Positions 15,788-25,555 are shown, counted from the first letter of the stretch. The stretch: DNA of 64,000 nt from Rheinheimera soli (GCF_021290985.1 NZ_JAJOYU010000016.1:1-64000); one strand, 5' to 3'. Notes: generated from the sequence alone by a model not told the origin. Translations and numbers: made by a program.

Positions 15788-16209
15788 AAAAACACTGGTT
15801 TTTATCCTTAAGCGCTTTTATCTGCGGCTTGTTATTTGGCTTGGGTTTATTAATGGCTGGTATGGCAAATCCGGCCAAAGTGCTGGGGTTTTTAGATATA
15901 GCAGGTCTTTGGGATCCGTCTTTGGCTCTGGTGATGATTGGCGCCATAGCCATTGCTTTTGTTGCCTTTTGGTATAGCAAAAAAATGCCACAGAGCCTGT
16001 TAAAAACCAAATTCAACTGGCCTGATGCCACTGCTATTACCCGGCCTTTATTGGCTGGTAGTGCGTTGTTTGGTTTAGGTTGGGGTTTAGTCGGGTTATG
16101 CCCTGGCCCTGCTTTAGTGCTGGCTGGCACAGGCTCTGTTGAAGGTCTGATTTTTATAGTCTTTATGCTGATTGGTTTTCGATTGGTGGATTACTTTCAG
16201 GCGAAGTAG
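15784..16209 (+). CDS. YeeE/YedE-family half transporter (PmpB-like)
   Basis: The second half of the pair, 141 residues with about four transmembrane helices. It starts MKKHWFLSLSAFICGLLFGLGLLMAGMANPAKVLGFLDI, the typical PmpB N-terminus. The family motif GLGWGLVGLCPGPALV at about residues 98-113 contains the conserved cysteine. GGAGG precedes ATG 15784. Together with the preceding gene it should form one sulfur-compound permease in the inner membrane. The substrate (thiosulfate, sulfide-derived or other) cannot be told from sequence. It ends 51 bases before the convergent signalling gene, with a hairpin between them. Confidence 0.83.
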   Translation: MKKHWFLSLSAFICGLLFGLGLLMAGMANPAKVLGFLDIAGLWDPSLALVMIGAIAIAFVAFWYSKKMPQSLLKTKFNWPDATAITRPLLAGSALFGLGWGLVGLCPGPALVLAGTGSVEGLIFIVFMLIGFRLVDYFQAK

Positions 16210-16238
16210 AGTTCTTAGATCTTGCCTGATACTACTTT

Positions 16239-16274
16239 ATTTACAACGCAAATCCGCAGATTAGCGTTGTAAAT
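16239..16274. terminator. Inverted repeat at the junction of convergent genes
   Basis: ATTTACAACGC and GCGTTGTAAAT make an 11-bp perfect stem with a 14-base loop. The right arm lies inside the last codons of the minus-strand response regulator gene and the loop holds its stop. There is no strong T-tract on either side, so a role as bidirectional terminator is plausible only. Confidence 0.4.
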
Positions 16275-18345
16275 AGCCTTGAAAGTCTTCCGCCGACAAA
16301 GGTTTACTGAAAAAGTAGCCCTGACCCATCTGGCAACCTAACTCCAGCAGTTTGTCTTTTTGTGCTTCGAGTTCGATGCCTTCTGCTATGAGCTGTAAAT
16401 TCATCGACTGAGCCAGAGAGATCACCGCTTTAACTATTTCCATATCGCCTTTGTCGGTCAGCATTTCATGCACAAAAGATTTGTCGATTTTCAGCACATC
16501 GACCTGAAATTTTTTCAGATAAGACAAACTGGAATAACCTGTACCAAAGTCGTCTATTGAAATACAAATACCGGCCGCTTTCAGCTGGCACAACATGCTT
16601 TGGGTTTTGCTGACATCCAGCATTAACGCACTTTCGGTCACTTCCAGTTCTAATAAGTCGGCTGGCATCTTCAGTTCAGCCATCAGGCTGTTGATTTGTT
16701 TTACTAAACTGGGATCGGCAAACTGAGCTGCGGCAATATTGACCGACACAGGCACCTGATACCCCAGTTGTTGCCAACGCAAACACTCCAGGCAGGCTTG
16801 ACGCAGCACTTGTTGCCCCAGTTCGCCAATCAAACCCGTTTCTTCAGCCAGCGGAATAAATTCAACAGGTGGTACCCACTGGCCCTGATGGTTTTGCATA
16901 CGGGCTAAAGCTTCAGCTCCTAATAGCTTACCTGTTTCTAAACAAAGTTTTGGCTGGTAATACACCTGCAGTTGGTGATTGGCTAAGGTTTCGCGCAACA
17001 GCAATTCCAACTGATGGCGATGGATAATTTGCTGTTCCAGTTCTTCGGAGAAAAAGCTGGTTCTGTTGCGGCCTTCAGATTTGGCTTTAAACATGGCGAC
17101 ATCGGCATGGCGCATGAACATTTCTATGGTTTGGGCATCGTCCGGATAAATACTGACCCCTATACTCACGGCTATCTGGTACTTTTTGTGTTCCAGTACA
17201 AAAGGCTGCTGGAACTGGCTATGCACCTGACTGCTGAACAAACCCACTTCGTCGATAGACCAAAGTTCGGGCAATACCAGCACAAATTCATCTCCGCCTA
17301 AACGGGCCAGCGTAGTGTCTGCACCACAAATTGACAGTAAACGCTCTGAAGCTTGTTTGATCAGCAAATCACCGAGGTTATGGCCTATGGAATCATTGAC
17401 GTATTTAAAGTGGTCCAGATCAATCAGTAACAAGGCCGACTTGTGGCGCAACTGCTCTGCTCTTTTAATGGCTTGTTCGATACGGTCATATAACAGCACG
17501 CGATTGGGTAAGTTGGTTAAAGGATCATGATTGGCCAAGTGGCTCATTTTAAGCGCCAGCGCGGTACTTTCACTGACATCATGAAACACCACTATGCTGC
17601 CAAGGCACATGCCGCTGCTGTCGATAATAGGAGCTGCTGAATCTTCCACCTGATACAGCTGGCCTGTGCGTGACACCAGCTGACAATTCAGCGCCATAGC
17701 TACAACACGTTGTTCTTTTAACGCAAAATAAATAGGGTTCCAGTGTGGCTGCAATGTGTGGGCATCACGTAATTGCATCACTTCTTCTATAGGACGATTC
17801 AGGGCATCTTTAGCGAACCAGCCTGTCATTCGTTCGGCTATGGGGTTCATAAAGCTGATTTTTCCACTCAAGTCTGTGGCAATGACGGCGTCACCTATAG
17901 AACAGAGCGTCACCCGCAGCCATTCTTTTTCTGCTTCCACTTGCCGGCTGTAACGGCTTAAATCCAGCAGATTTTTGATGCGGATACGGCTGGTTGCCGC
18001 ATGCAAAGGCTTACGTAAGAAGTCGATGCCTCCTTCGGATAAAGAGGATAATTCGTGTTCTGTATCTATATGGGAGGTAATAAATACTATGGCGATATCA
18101 CGGGTTGCAGGGTCTGCTTTTAAGGCTCTGCAGACTGCAATGCCATCCATATCAGGCATTTCGATATCCAGTATGATCAGTTCAGGATGGTGTCGACGCG
18201 CCAGATCCAAAGCTGTAGCGCCATCTGTTGCAAAATACAAAGTCGCCATGCCTTGCAGCAGTTCGCGAAGCAGCATCAGAGATGAAGCCTGATCATCAAC
18301 TAATAAAATTTTTGCTGCCGTGAGGTTGGATTGAGTGATATGCAT
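16261..18345 (-). CDS. Response regulator with PAS, GGDEF and EAL domains
   Basis: A 694-residue cytoplasmic protein that should make or degrade cyclic di-GMP under phosphorelay control. Domains in order: receiver (residues 12-130, phospho-acceptor D60 in LIILDIEMPDMDG), PAS (about 145-265), diguanylate cyclase with an intact GGDEF motif in RLGGDEFVLVL, and phosphodiesterase with intact EAL in GAEALARM plus DDFGTGYSSL. Both enzyme motifs look complete, so the net activity cannot be called. It is divergent from the Hpt and hybrid-kinase genes across about 134 bases, which supports it being an output of that relay. GGAAGTG precedes its ATG. Confidence 0.92.
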   Translation of the reverse strand: MHITQSNLTAAKILLVDDQASSLMLLRELLQGMATLYFATDGATALDLARRHHPELIILDIEMPDMDGIAVCRALKADPATRDIAIVFITSHIDTEHELSSLSEGGIDFLRKPLHAATSRIRIKNLLDLSRYSRQVEAEKEWLRVTLCSIGDAVIATDLSGKISFMNPIAERMTGWFAKDALNRPIEEVMQLRDAHTLQPHWNPIYFALKEQRVVAMALNCQLVSRTGQLYQVEDSAAPIIDSSGMCLGSIVVFHDVSESTALALKMSHLANHDPLTNLPNRVLLYDRIEQAIKRAEQLRHKSALLLIDLDHFKYVNDSIGHNLGDLLIKQASERLLSICGADTTLARLGGDEFVLVLPELWSIDEVGLFSSQVHSQFQQPFVLEHKKYQIAVSIGVSIYPDDAQTIEMFMRHADVAMFKAKSEGRNRTSFFSEELEQQIIHRHQLELLLRETLANHQLQVYYQPKLCLETGKLLGAEALARMQNHQGQWVPPVEFIPLAEETGLIGELGQQVLRQACLECLRWQQLGYQVPVSVNIAAAQFADPSLVKQINSLMAELKMPADLLELEVTESALMLDVSKTQSMLCQLKAAGICISIDDFGTGYSSLSYLKKFQVDVLKIDKSFVHEMLTDKGDMEIVKAVISLAQSMNLQLIAEGIELEAQKDKLLELGCQMGQGYFFSKPLSAEDFQGYLQR

Positions 18346-18479
18346 CTGGCACTTCCCTGTTTTTTGCCCACGTTTTTAGTGTAGATGGAAAAATTAACCA
18401 GACAAAATTAACTGGATAAAGCGCGGGATTTTTCAGCCAAAGCCTATTATGCTGTGAGAAAGCGTCAGAGTGGCTCAAT

Positions 18480-19049
18480 ATGTTGTTTAATTTTAGTGTG
18501 CTGGAACAGTTAATGGGCTTTTCTAAAGATGCTTTTTTGCATTTGTCTCCGGCTGTTACTCAATTAATTGCGTCCACCCCTGTTGAAATACAGCAACTTA
18601 CTCAGGCATACCAGCAACAAAATCATAAAGCTGTGGAGCATACTTTGCACAAGCTGCGGGGAAGCTATGCAACTTTAGGCGCCATAGATTTACCTGAATT
18701 ATCACGGCCGCTGGAGCAGGCTTTGCATCAGAGTGGCCAGTTGCCCTCTGCCACTGACTTTGCTTTGTATCTGGATTGTCTGGAACAAACGTCAGTCGCA
18801 TTAAAGTTATGGATAAGCCAGTTTGAACAAAGCACAGACAGCAGTTTGCCTGATGTTCAGCTTTATATTCAGTACCTTGAAAATTGTGATATGCAGGCCT
18901 ATAGCTTATTTCAGCAACAAAGAGCGGGCTGGATCCGTTATCTGGGGCCAGACGAGTTTGTACTGATGGAGCAGGATATGATGGCGTTGGATTTTACCGC
19001 TGTGGCAAAACGCTTAACACATAAAGTAAATCACAAGGAACCCGGATAA
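18480..19049 (+). CDS. Hpt-domain phosphotransfer protein
   Basis: This protein (189 residues) has a histidine phosphotransfer motif, HTLHKLRGSYATLGAIDLPEL, at about residues 56-76, where the H in HKLRGS is the phosphorylation site. The second half (about 100-189) is helical with no known domain. It should shuttle phosphate between the downstream hybrid kinase and receivers such as the flanking response regulators. Its stop overlaps the kinase start (TAATG), so the two are co-translated. It is divergent from the GGDEF/EAL gene. Confidence 0.78.
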   Translation: MLFNFSVLEQLMGFSKDAFLHLSPAVTQLIASTPVEIQQLTQAYQQQNHKAVEHTLHKLRGSYATLGAIDLPELSRPLEQALHQSGQLPSATDFALYLDCLEQTSVALKLWISQFEQSTDSSLPDVQLYIQYLENCDMQAYSLFQQQRAGWIRYLGPDEFVLMEQDMMALDFTAVAKRLTHKVNHKEPG

Positions 19050-22000
19050 TGGCATGGCTGAAACGCAACCTGAAACAGCTGATTGCAGCTTTATTGCCGA
19101 TGCTGTTGTTTGCGGCAACAGGATTTTGGGTTTCTGACTATTTGCAACAGCGTCAGCAAGAGCAAAATCAGCAGCGAATTCAGCAAAGCTTGGAGGTAAA
19201 AGCCAATCAGCTTGCAGATGCAATAGTCGAAAAAATGACCATTTACCAATATGGTTTACGTGGGGTACGTGGCGCTGTGCTGAGTGCTGGAGCTGAGCAT
19301 TTTAGCTACCCGAATATACTGGCGTACAGCCAAAGCCGTGACATGACCACAGAATTTCCGGGAGCTCGTGGTTTTGGCATTATCCGTAAAGTGACACCTG
19401 CCGAGCTACCGCAGTTTTTAGTAAAGGCTGAAGCTGAAAATGGCGATGCTTTTAGCTTTCGTCAGCAAAATAGCCATAACCATGATTTGTTTGTGATCCA
19501 GTACATAGAACCTATGGCAGAGAACGAAGAAGCCATAGGTTTTGATATTGCCTCAGAACAACTGCGTTACCAGACTGCATTAAAGGCAGTACGGGAAAAT
19601 AAAGCGGTGATCACGGAACCCGTAACTTTAGTGCAGGCGCAAAACAAAAAATCTCAGGGGATTTTGTTGTTAATGCCCATTTATCTGCAAGGGAAAGCAC
19701 CTGAAACTGCTGAAGCCCGCTATCAGCAGTTGTATGGTTTGGCTTATGCGCCTTTAACCATAGATGAAATCTTATCCAGTATAAAAATGGTGGGTGCAGA
19801 GGAAGTGCAACTGGAGGTGATCGATATTGATTTTGATCCTCTGCAAGCTTTTTATACAAAAACCGTAACAGCTGTTGTTTTACCTGATTATCAGGCTGAG
19901 CATAACTTGTCTGTTTTTGGCCGCAACTGGCAAGTGCGGCTGCAGGCAACACAGAATTTTGTCGATGGACTGAAGTTACCAAAGCCACAAAATCTGTATT
20001 ACATCAGCCTGAGTATCACTGCTTTGCTGATTGTCATCTTTGCTTTTGTGCAGCTCACACTGTCGAGGCGTTTACAGCTTACCAGGCACAGAGCAGTGCT
20101 GGCGGCCATAGTAGAAAACGCCAATGAGGCGGTGATCGGAACTGATCCGCATGGTTTGATCAGCAGTTGGAACCCTGCGGCAGAACAAATGTTTGGTTAC
20201 ACCGAATATCAGGCTATGGGCCGCACTATCAGCCAACTTATAGTGCCGGCGACACATCTGGATGAACAACAACATCTGGAACAAGAAGTACGTAAAGGTC
20301 AGAAAATCCGTTATATCCAAAGTGTGCGCCAGCATAAATCAGGTCTGTTGTATCCGGTCTCGCTTAATCTTTCGCCTATTCTGGACGAGGCAGGTCAGTT
20401 TATAGGCTGCGCGCTGACGGTTAACGATATTAGTCATATCAAACAGGCCGAACAGAAACTGCAACAAGCCAATGAAGAGCTGGAGCATCAGGTTGAATTA
20501 CGAACCGCTGAAATTGAGCAGGTATCAGCCTTGCAGCGCAGCATTCTGCGTAATGCCAACTATGCCATTATTACCACTGATCTTAATGGCATGATTACCT
20601 CCTTTAACCCGGCAGCTGAAACTATGTTGCAGTATAAAGAAGCCGAAATTATTGGTCGCTATGGTCCTGCTATCATCCATGATCCAGTGGAGATGGCGGA
20701 GTATTCCCGGCAATTGACCACAGAGGTGGGCCATCAGGTGGACGCTGATTTAACTGTGTTGGTTGAAAAAACCAAACAAGGCCAAACCGATAACAGAGAG
20801 TGGACTTATATTCGTAAAGATGGCAGTCGTTGCCCTGTGCAGGTTGCGGTAACTGCTTTATTGGACAAGCAAAATCAGGTGGTAGGTTATTTAGGTATAG
20901 CCCGGGATTTAACGCTGCAAAAAGAGCTGGAATTTGAATTGGCGCTGGCAAAAGTGTCGACAGAACAAAGCCCGGACTTAGTGTTCTGGTTAGACGATAC
21001 ATCGCACGTGATCAAAGCTAATCCTGCCGCTTTGGCGTGCTGTGCCGGGCATTTTAGCCTGGCTGATCTGGCGCTGCAGTTAGTGGGAGACCGGCTGCAA
21101 CAGTTGATCCAAAGTACAGAACGAAAACGCAGTGTGCAGTTTGAAACCCAGTTTGAAGACGCTGGAGGGGACGCCATACCTTTATCTGCGACTTTGTCCT
21201 GGATCCGTTTTGAGCAGCAGGATTATTTTTATCTGGTGGCGCGGGACCGCTCTGAACAGCATAAAAGAGAGCTGGAACTGGCACAGGCACGACAACAGGC
21301 CGATGCGGCCAATAATGCGAAGTCTGCTTTTTTGGCCACTATGAGCCATGAAATCCGTACGCCGATGAATGCTATTTTGGGCATGTTACAACTGGTGCAG
21401 CAAACCAGCTTAACCCGTCGTCAGGAAGATTATATTCGTCAGACCGAAATAGCGGCTAAGTCTTTACTGGCCATTCTGAACGATATTCTGGATTTTTCCA
21501 AAGTAGAAGCCGGCAAGCTGGAAATGGATAGCCACAGTTTTGAGCTGGCTATTTTGATGGAAGATTTGGGCACTATTTTATCGGCTAATCTGGGCAGTAA
21601 AGATCTGGAAGTTCTGTACCAGTTTGATGAAGATTTACCCCAATTAGTGGTAGGCGACAGCCTGAGGCTGAAGCAGGTGCTGTTGAACCTGACGGGCAAT
21701 GCCATTAAGTTCACCGAAAAAGGAGAAGTTGTTGTCAGCCTGGAAGTGACAGAGCGCACGGCGGAGGCGGCCAAAATTAAGTTTAAAGTGAAGGACACCG
21801 GCATTGGCATGACAGAACAACAACTGTCTTTGATTTTCCAGAGCTTTAGTCAGGCAGAATCTTCGATTAGCCGTCGTTATGGTGGCACAGGTTTAGGTCT
21901 GGCGATCAGCAAAGGCCTGGTAGAGCTGATGGGAGGCCAACTGTCGGTAGACAGCAAGTTGGGCTCTGGCAGCAGTTTTGAGTTTGAACTTTGGTTTAAC

Positions 22001-23533
22001 TGTCTGAGCCTGAACGCTGCTCAGGCAGATTTATCTTTATTACAGGATTTAAAAGTGCTGGTGGTGGATGATAACCAGCAATCACGGCAGATCCTTTCTG
22101 AAGTGATGCGCCATTATGGCTGTGAGGTTGATTTAGCCCACAGCGGTGAGCAGGCGCTGGAGCTGCTGCAACATAACAACAGCTATAAACTGGTGTTGCT
22201 GGATTGGCTGATGCCGGGCTTGGATGGTTGGCAAACGGCAGAAAAAATTCGCCAGATTGTGCAAGGCCCGGATATGCCAGTGGTAATTATGGTCACTGCT
22301 CATGGTCGCGAATGTCTGGCGCAAAAACAGCAGGATGAACAAAGTCAGCATCTGCTGAATGGTTTTATTGTCAAACCTGTCACCCCAAGCCGTTTATTGG
22401 ATGCTGTGCTGGATGCGCTGGCGGGCAAACAAATGTTTTCCAATGCGCTGCAGGATGCTGCGCCACGACAAAGCCGTTTAAACGGATTACAACTGCTGCT
22501 GGTGGAAGACAATCCTACCAATCAGATAGTCGCCTCTGAGTTATTGGCCCATGAAGGGGCTTTAGTGGATATAGCGCCTGGTGGCACTTTTGCCCTGGCG
22601 ATGCTGGAGCAACAGCCTGATAAATACGATCTGGTGCTGATGGATATTCAGATGCCGGATATGGATGGTTATGAAACCACCAGACGTATTCGCAGCAAAG
22701 CCACTATGCTGACTTTACCTATAGTGGCCATGACCGCCAATGCGATGCAATCAGACAAGCAGGCTTGTCTGGATGCTGGGATGAACGATCATGTGGCCAA
22801 GCCCTTTGCCATAGATACCTTGGTCAATACCATTTTAAAGTGGTCAAAAGCACCGGTCGACGCCAATTTACCTGTCGAAGAAAAACAACTGCAGTTGCTC
22901 AACCCGGCTTTGGTTGATGCAGCTTTACAACAAGGTGTGCAACTGACATCGGCATTAAACCGCTTAGGTAATTCGGTGGCTGTGTATCATAAAACGCTGA
23001 AATCTTTTGTGATGGAGCTGGATGCCGCGCTGGTCAAACTACAGGCTGAAGCTTCTCCTTTGACAGAAAAAGAGCTGTACTTGCTGGCGCATTCGCTGAA
23101 AGGTTCTGCCAGTTCTTTAGGTATTGTTTGTTTATCTGAACCCGCAGCAGCTATTGAGCAATCCATTAAACAAAAAACGGCGCTGGATTTACCCAGAGCG
23201 CTGTCGAAGTTTGTTGCTGACGCGCAAGCTTTTGCTGCTTTTGCTCCTGTGTTGTTAGCAGAAACTGCACCAGCAACAGAAACATCTTCAGTTGCTGTGA
23301 TGCTGACAGAAGCAGAACTGACTGTGCAACTGGAGCAACTGCAACAGTCGCTGCACAGCTTTAATATGAGTGCTTTGGATCAGTTTGCTGTGCTGAAAAA
23401 TATGCTGCAAAACATCGATCCAAGGCTTTCAACCCAACTGGAAAGCGCTTTAGAACAATTAAATTTTGCCCAGGCGCTGCTGTACACTGAACAGTATTCC
23501 GCTCAACTAAAAGGTGTGTCTGATGAGTCCTGA
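19049..23533 (+). CDS. CHASE-PAS hybrid sensor histidine kinase with two receivers and Hpt
   Basis: A large inner-membrane hybrid kinase of 1494 residues. It begins with a transmembrane helix (about 8-30), then a periplasmic CHASE ligand-binding domain and a second membrane helix (about 312-335). Three PAS-like domains follow (about 345-465, 490-625 and 630-740). The HisKA motif MSHEIRTPMN has phospho-His at about 767, and the ATPase domain shows NAIKF, DTGIGM and GGTGLGLAIS. Two receiver domains come next (acceptor Asp in LLDWLMPG near 1051 and in LMDIQMPDMDG near 1199), then a C-terminal Hpt domain (AHSLKGSASSLG near 1347). The layout resembles BarA-type kinases with extra sensory input. 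It overlaps the genes on both sides, forming an Hpt-kinase-regulator operon. Confidence 0.93.
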   Translation: MAWLKRNLKQLIAALLPMLLFAATGFWVSDYLQQRQQEQNQQRIQQSLEVKANQLADAIVEKMTIYQYGLRGVRGAVLSAGAEHFSYPNILAYSQSRDMTTEFPGARGFGIIRKVTPAELPQFLVKAEAENGDAFSFRQQNSHNHDLFVIQYIEPMAENEEAIGFDIASEQLRYQTALKAVRENKAVITEPVTLVQAQNKKSQGILLLMPIYLQGKAPETAEARYQQLYGLAYAPLTIDEILSSIKMVGAEEVQLEVIDIDFDPLQAFYTKTVTAVVLPDYQAEHNLSVFGRNWQVRLQATQNFVDGLKLPKPQNLYYISLSITALLIVIFAFVQLTLSRRLQLTRHRAVLAAIVENANEAVIGTDPHGLISSWNPAAEQMFGYTEYQAMGRTISQLIVPATHLDEQQHLEQEVRKGQKIRYIQSVRQHKSGLLYPVSLNLSPILDEAGQFIGCALTVNDISHIKQAEQKLQQANEELEHQVELRTAEIEQVSALQRSILRNANYAIITTDLNGMITSFNPAAETMLQYKEAEIIGRYGPAIIHDPVEMAEYSRQLTTEVGHQVDADLTVLVEKTKQGQTDNREWTYIRKDGSRCPVQVAVTALLDKQNQVVGYLGIARDLTLQKELEFELALAKVSTEQSPDLVFWLDDTSHVIKANPAALACCAGHFSLADLALQLVGDRLQQLIQSTERKRSVQFETQFEDAGGDAIPLSATLSWIRFEQQDYFYLVARDRSEQHKRELELAQARQQADAANNAKSAFLATMSHEIRTPMNAILGMLQLVQQTSLTRRQEDYIRQTEIAAKSLLAILNDILDFSKVEAGKLEMDSHSFELAILMEDLGTILSANLGSKDLEVLYQFDEDLPQLVVGDSLRLKQVLLNLTGNAIKFTEKGEVVVSLEVTERTAEAAKIKFKVKDTGIGMTEQQLSLIFQSFSQAESSISRRYGGTGLGLAISKGLVELMGGQLSVDSKLGSGSSFEFELWFNCLSLNAAQADLSLLQDLKVLVVDDNQQSRQILSEVMRHYGCEVDLAHSGEQALELLQHNNSYKLVLLDWLMPGLDGWQTAEKIRQIVQGPDMPVVIMVTAHGRECLAQKQQDEQSQHLLNGFIVKPVTPSRLLDAVLDALAGKQMFSNALQDAAPRQSRLNGLQLLLVEDNPTNQIVASELLAHEGALVDIAPGGTFALAMLEQQPDKYDLVLMDIQMPDMDGYETTRRIRSKATMLTLPIVAMTANAMQSDKQACLDAGMNDHVAKPFAIDTLVNTILKWSKAPVDANLPVEEKQLQLLNPALVDAALQQGVQLTSALNRLGNSVAVYHKTLKSFVMELDAALVKLQAEASPLTEKELYLLAHSLKGSASSLGIVCLSEPAAAIEQSIKQKTALDLPRALSKFVADAQAFAAFAPVLLAETAPATETSSVAVMLTEAELTVQLEQLQQSLHSFNMSALDQFAVLKNMLQNIDPRLSTQLESALEQLNFAQALLYTEQYSAQLKGVSDES

Positions 23534-23957
23534 GCCGTTACAACCCAAAGCAAAAGTACTGGTGGTGGATGACCAGCCGGTGAATATTCAGATCATTCAT
23601 CAGATGCTCAATGCCGACTATCAGATTTTTATGGCCACCTCTGGTGCTCAGGCGATCAGCCTTTGTCAAAGCAATCCTCCGGATTTAATTCTGTTGGATG
23701 TGGTGATGCCAGAGCTGGATGGTTTAGCCACCTGCCGCTTGCTGAAACAGCAGCCTGAACTGGCACAAATTCCGGTGATTTTTGTCACTGGCTTACAAAG
23801 TCAGGAAGAAGAAACCCAGTGCTGGGAAGCTGGTGGTGCAGATTTTGTGATCAAGCCAGTGAACATAGTCACTTTAAAACACAGAATAAAAACTCAGCTA
23901 AAACTGAAACAACAAGACGACCTGTTGCAGCAACTGAAAAACAATACCCCCACTTAA
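23523..23957 (+). CDS. Single-domain response regulator
   Basis: The 144-residue protein is a stand-alone receiver: VLVVDDQPVN near the start, phospho-acceptor D59 in LILLDVVMPELDG, then T in FVTG and K in FVIKPVN, all the catalytic residues. There is no output domain, so it probably passes phosphate on or binds a partner, as CheY-like proteins do. ATG 23523 has AAAGG upstream and overlaps the hybrid kinase stop by 11 bases; an in-frame GTG at 23514 is an alternative. Its stop overlaps that of the convergent WYL gene. Confidence 0.88.
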   Translation: MSPEPLQPKAKVLVVDDQPVNIQIIHQMLNADYQIFMATSGAQAISLCQSNPPDLILLDVVMPELDGLATCRLLKQQPELAQIPVIFVTGLQSQEEETQCWEAGGADFVIKPVNIVTLKHRIKTQLKLKQQDDLLQQLKNNTPT

Positions 23958-24889
23958 GACAAGCTGGAGTACAAAGCTAAAATGGCCTGACTTTGTTGGC
24001 GCATTTCTAGTTTTAGTGCTTCCGGAGCCAACACTTTTGCGGCTATGCCAAGGGACAGCAACCAACAGGCTAATGAAGGCCAGTTGCTGCAGTTCAGCGT
24101 CATCACTACGCCTTCCGCGCTTTGTTGCTCTGCGGTTATCCCTTGCCACCACTCTCGCCTGGCTCGGTCTGCTGCTGTATGGGCAAATGCCACTTGTGCA
24201 GTCAGTTGGGCTGGAGCTGTGCCGTGCTGCAAAAAGTCTTTGGCATCAAAGTTGGTTCTGGCCTGAAACTTGTCGCTGTGTAATTGCAGGTTCTGCATGC
24301 GGTCAGTGCGAAAATCACGGAAGCCTTGTCGTAGCCTGCACCAGGCAATCAGATGCCAGCGGCCAAGGTAAAACACCAAACCCGCCGCTTCTACTTGTCG
24401 GCTGCTTGGGGTTTGGCTGACGTTCTGGTAGTCAAAACTCAACAGCTGTTGCCGTGCTATGGCTTGTTGCAACACCGACAAATCTGCCTGTTGTGGATGT
24501 TCTGTATGGGGTGTTGCCATGCCTTTGGCCAGAACTTCCAACCTGTGTTTAGCTTCATTAGGTAATACGGCTTTAATTTTATCCAAAGCGGACTGCATTT
24601 TTTCGTTATAGCTATGGGTGGTCATGCGTTGCGCCAGCATTACGCCTGTCGACAGTGCATAAGCTTCTTGTTCTGAGAAATTCACCGGTGGCAGCAAATA
24701 ACCTTTCATCAGGCTATAGCCAACCCCGGCCTCCGCCAGAATAGGCACTCCAGCTTCACCCAAAGCAGCAATATCACGGTAAATAGTACGTACACTTAAA
24801 CCAAAATGTTCTGCCATGGCTTCGGCTGTGCAGGTACGGCGACTTTGTAAATACAATATCAACGCCAGCAGGCGATCAATTCGGTTCAT
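23954..24889 (-). CDS. YafY-type HTH/WYL transcriptional regulator
   Basis: A regulator (311 residues) with an N-terminal winged helix-turn-helix (residues 1-60: RIDRLLALILYLQSRRTCTAEAMAEHFGLSVRTIYRDIAAL) and a WYL ligand-sensing domain (about 135-210, including GLVFYLGRWHLIAWCRLRQGFRDFRTDRM). WYL proteins bind nucleic acids or nucleotides and often repress nearby genes. It is the second gene of a minus-strand pair with an NTF2-like protein 35 bases upstream. A perfect palindrome upstream of that pair (25291-25310) is a candidate autoregulatory operator. Confidence 0.88.
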   Translation of the reverse strand: MNRIDRLLALILYLQSRRTCTAEAMAEHFGLSVRTIYRDIAALGEAGVPILAEAGVGYSLMKGYLLPPVNFSEQEAYALSTGVMLAQRMTTHSYNEKMQSALDKIKAVLPNEAKHRLEVLAKGMATPHTEHPQQADLSVLQQAIARQQLLSFDYQNVSQTPSSRQVEAAGLVFYLGRWHLIAWCRLRQGFRDFRTDRMQNLQLHSDKFQARTNFDAKDFLQHGTAPAQLTAQVAFAHTAADRARREWWQGITAEQQSAEGVVMTLNCSNWPSLACWLLSLGIAAKVLAPEALKLEMRQQSQAILALYSSLS

Positions 24890-24924
24890 CAGTTTCTCTT
24901 ACTATCGGCGCGTTACAGCTATAA

Positions 24925-25248
24925 CTAACGGATCATCAGACGGCTGATTTTGCCATCCTGCAAGGCAAATATATAGTTTAGCTGTATTGGGCTGTCCTGG
25001 AACTGGCCTGATACTTGCGTTTTTACCCAGACTTCACCATAACTGCGTTGTGTTGCCAGCACCTGCACCACGGGCTGATATTTTTGTTGGGTATGTTGTA
25101 ACCAATGCCTGATAGACTCCAGCCCTGTCAATTGCTGGCCTTCGTCAAACACACAAGCGTCTGGATCAAAACACTCAGCCGCCAGTTGATTATTTCTGGT
25201 ATTAGTCGCTGAAAAATAACGATCAATTGCAGTATCTAACATAGTCAT
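24925..25248 (-). CDS. SnoaL/NTF2-like protein
   Basis: A 107-residue single-domain protein of the NTF2-like (SnoaL) fold: TAIDRYFSATNTRNNQLAAECFDPDACVFDEGQQLTGLESIRHWL, then a beta-rich second half ending in YIFALQDGKISRLMIR. Members are small enzymes or ligand-binding proteins and the sequence does not decide between them. Genes of this family often sit beside YafY-type WYL regulators, as here. AAGGAG lies 7 bases upstream of ATG 25248. It is probably co-transcribed with the WYL gene. Confidence 0.8.
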   Translation of the reverse strand: MTMLDTAIDRYFSATNTRNNQLAAECFDPDACVFDEGQQLTGLESIRHWLQHTQQKYQPVVQVLATQRSYGEVWVKTQVSGQFQDSPIQLNYIFALQDGKISRLMIR

Positions 25249-25290
25249 GATGCGCTCCTTTTACTTGACCGCTTGAGGTTAGCAACCCAG

Positions 25291-25310
25291 ACTGACAACT
25301 GTATGTCAGT
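25291..25310. promoter_or_regulatory. Palindrome upstream of the NTF2-like/WYL operon
   Basis: ACTGACA, spacer ACTGTA, TGTCAGT: a perfect 7-bp inverted repeat 43 bases upstream of the operon start. The half-site TGTCAG recurs near 25382 and 25444 in the same 307-base gap. The gap holds no gene; it must contain the promoters of the WYL operon and of mdtA. The palindrome is probably bound by the WYL regulator, which might then also affect the efflux operon. Confidence 0.5.
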
Positions 25311-25555
25311 AGCCTGATTGCTGAATGCAGAAAAAATCTGTTAGCAGATACGCCGTTAGCTGTTTGGGGTTAAAAACCTGATGTCAGGAGTTATTCAGTT
25401 GATCCTTTTGCCTTTCATCGCAGTAAAAATACTTCTGACCGAATGTCAGGCCATCTTTACTCAATCTTGACATTCACTTCGTTGCAGCGCTTCACAGGCT
25501 GAATTAGAGTAGGCGCGTTTTACTAAACCTAAATTTTGTTACAGGGATTTATCGT

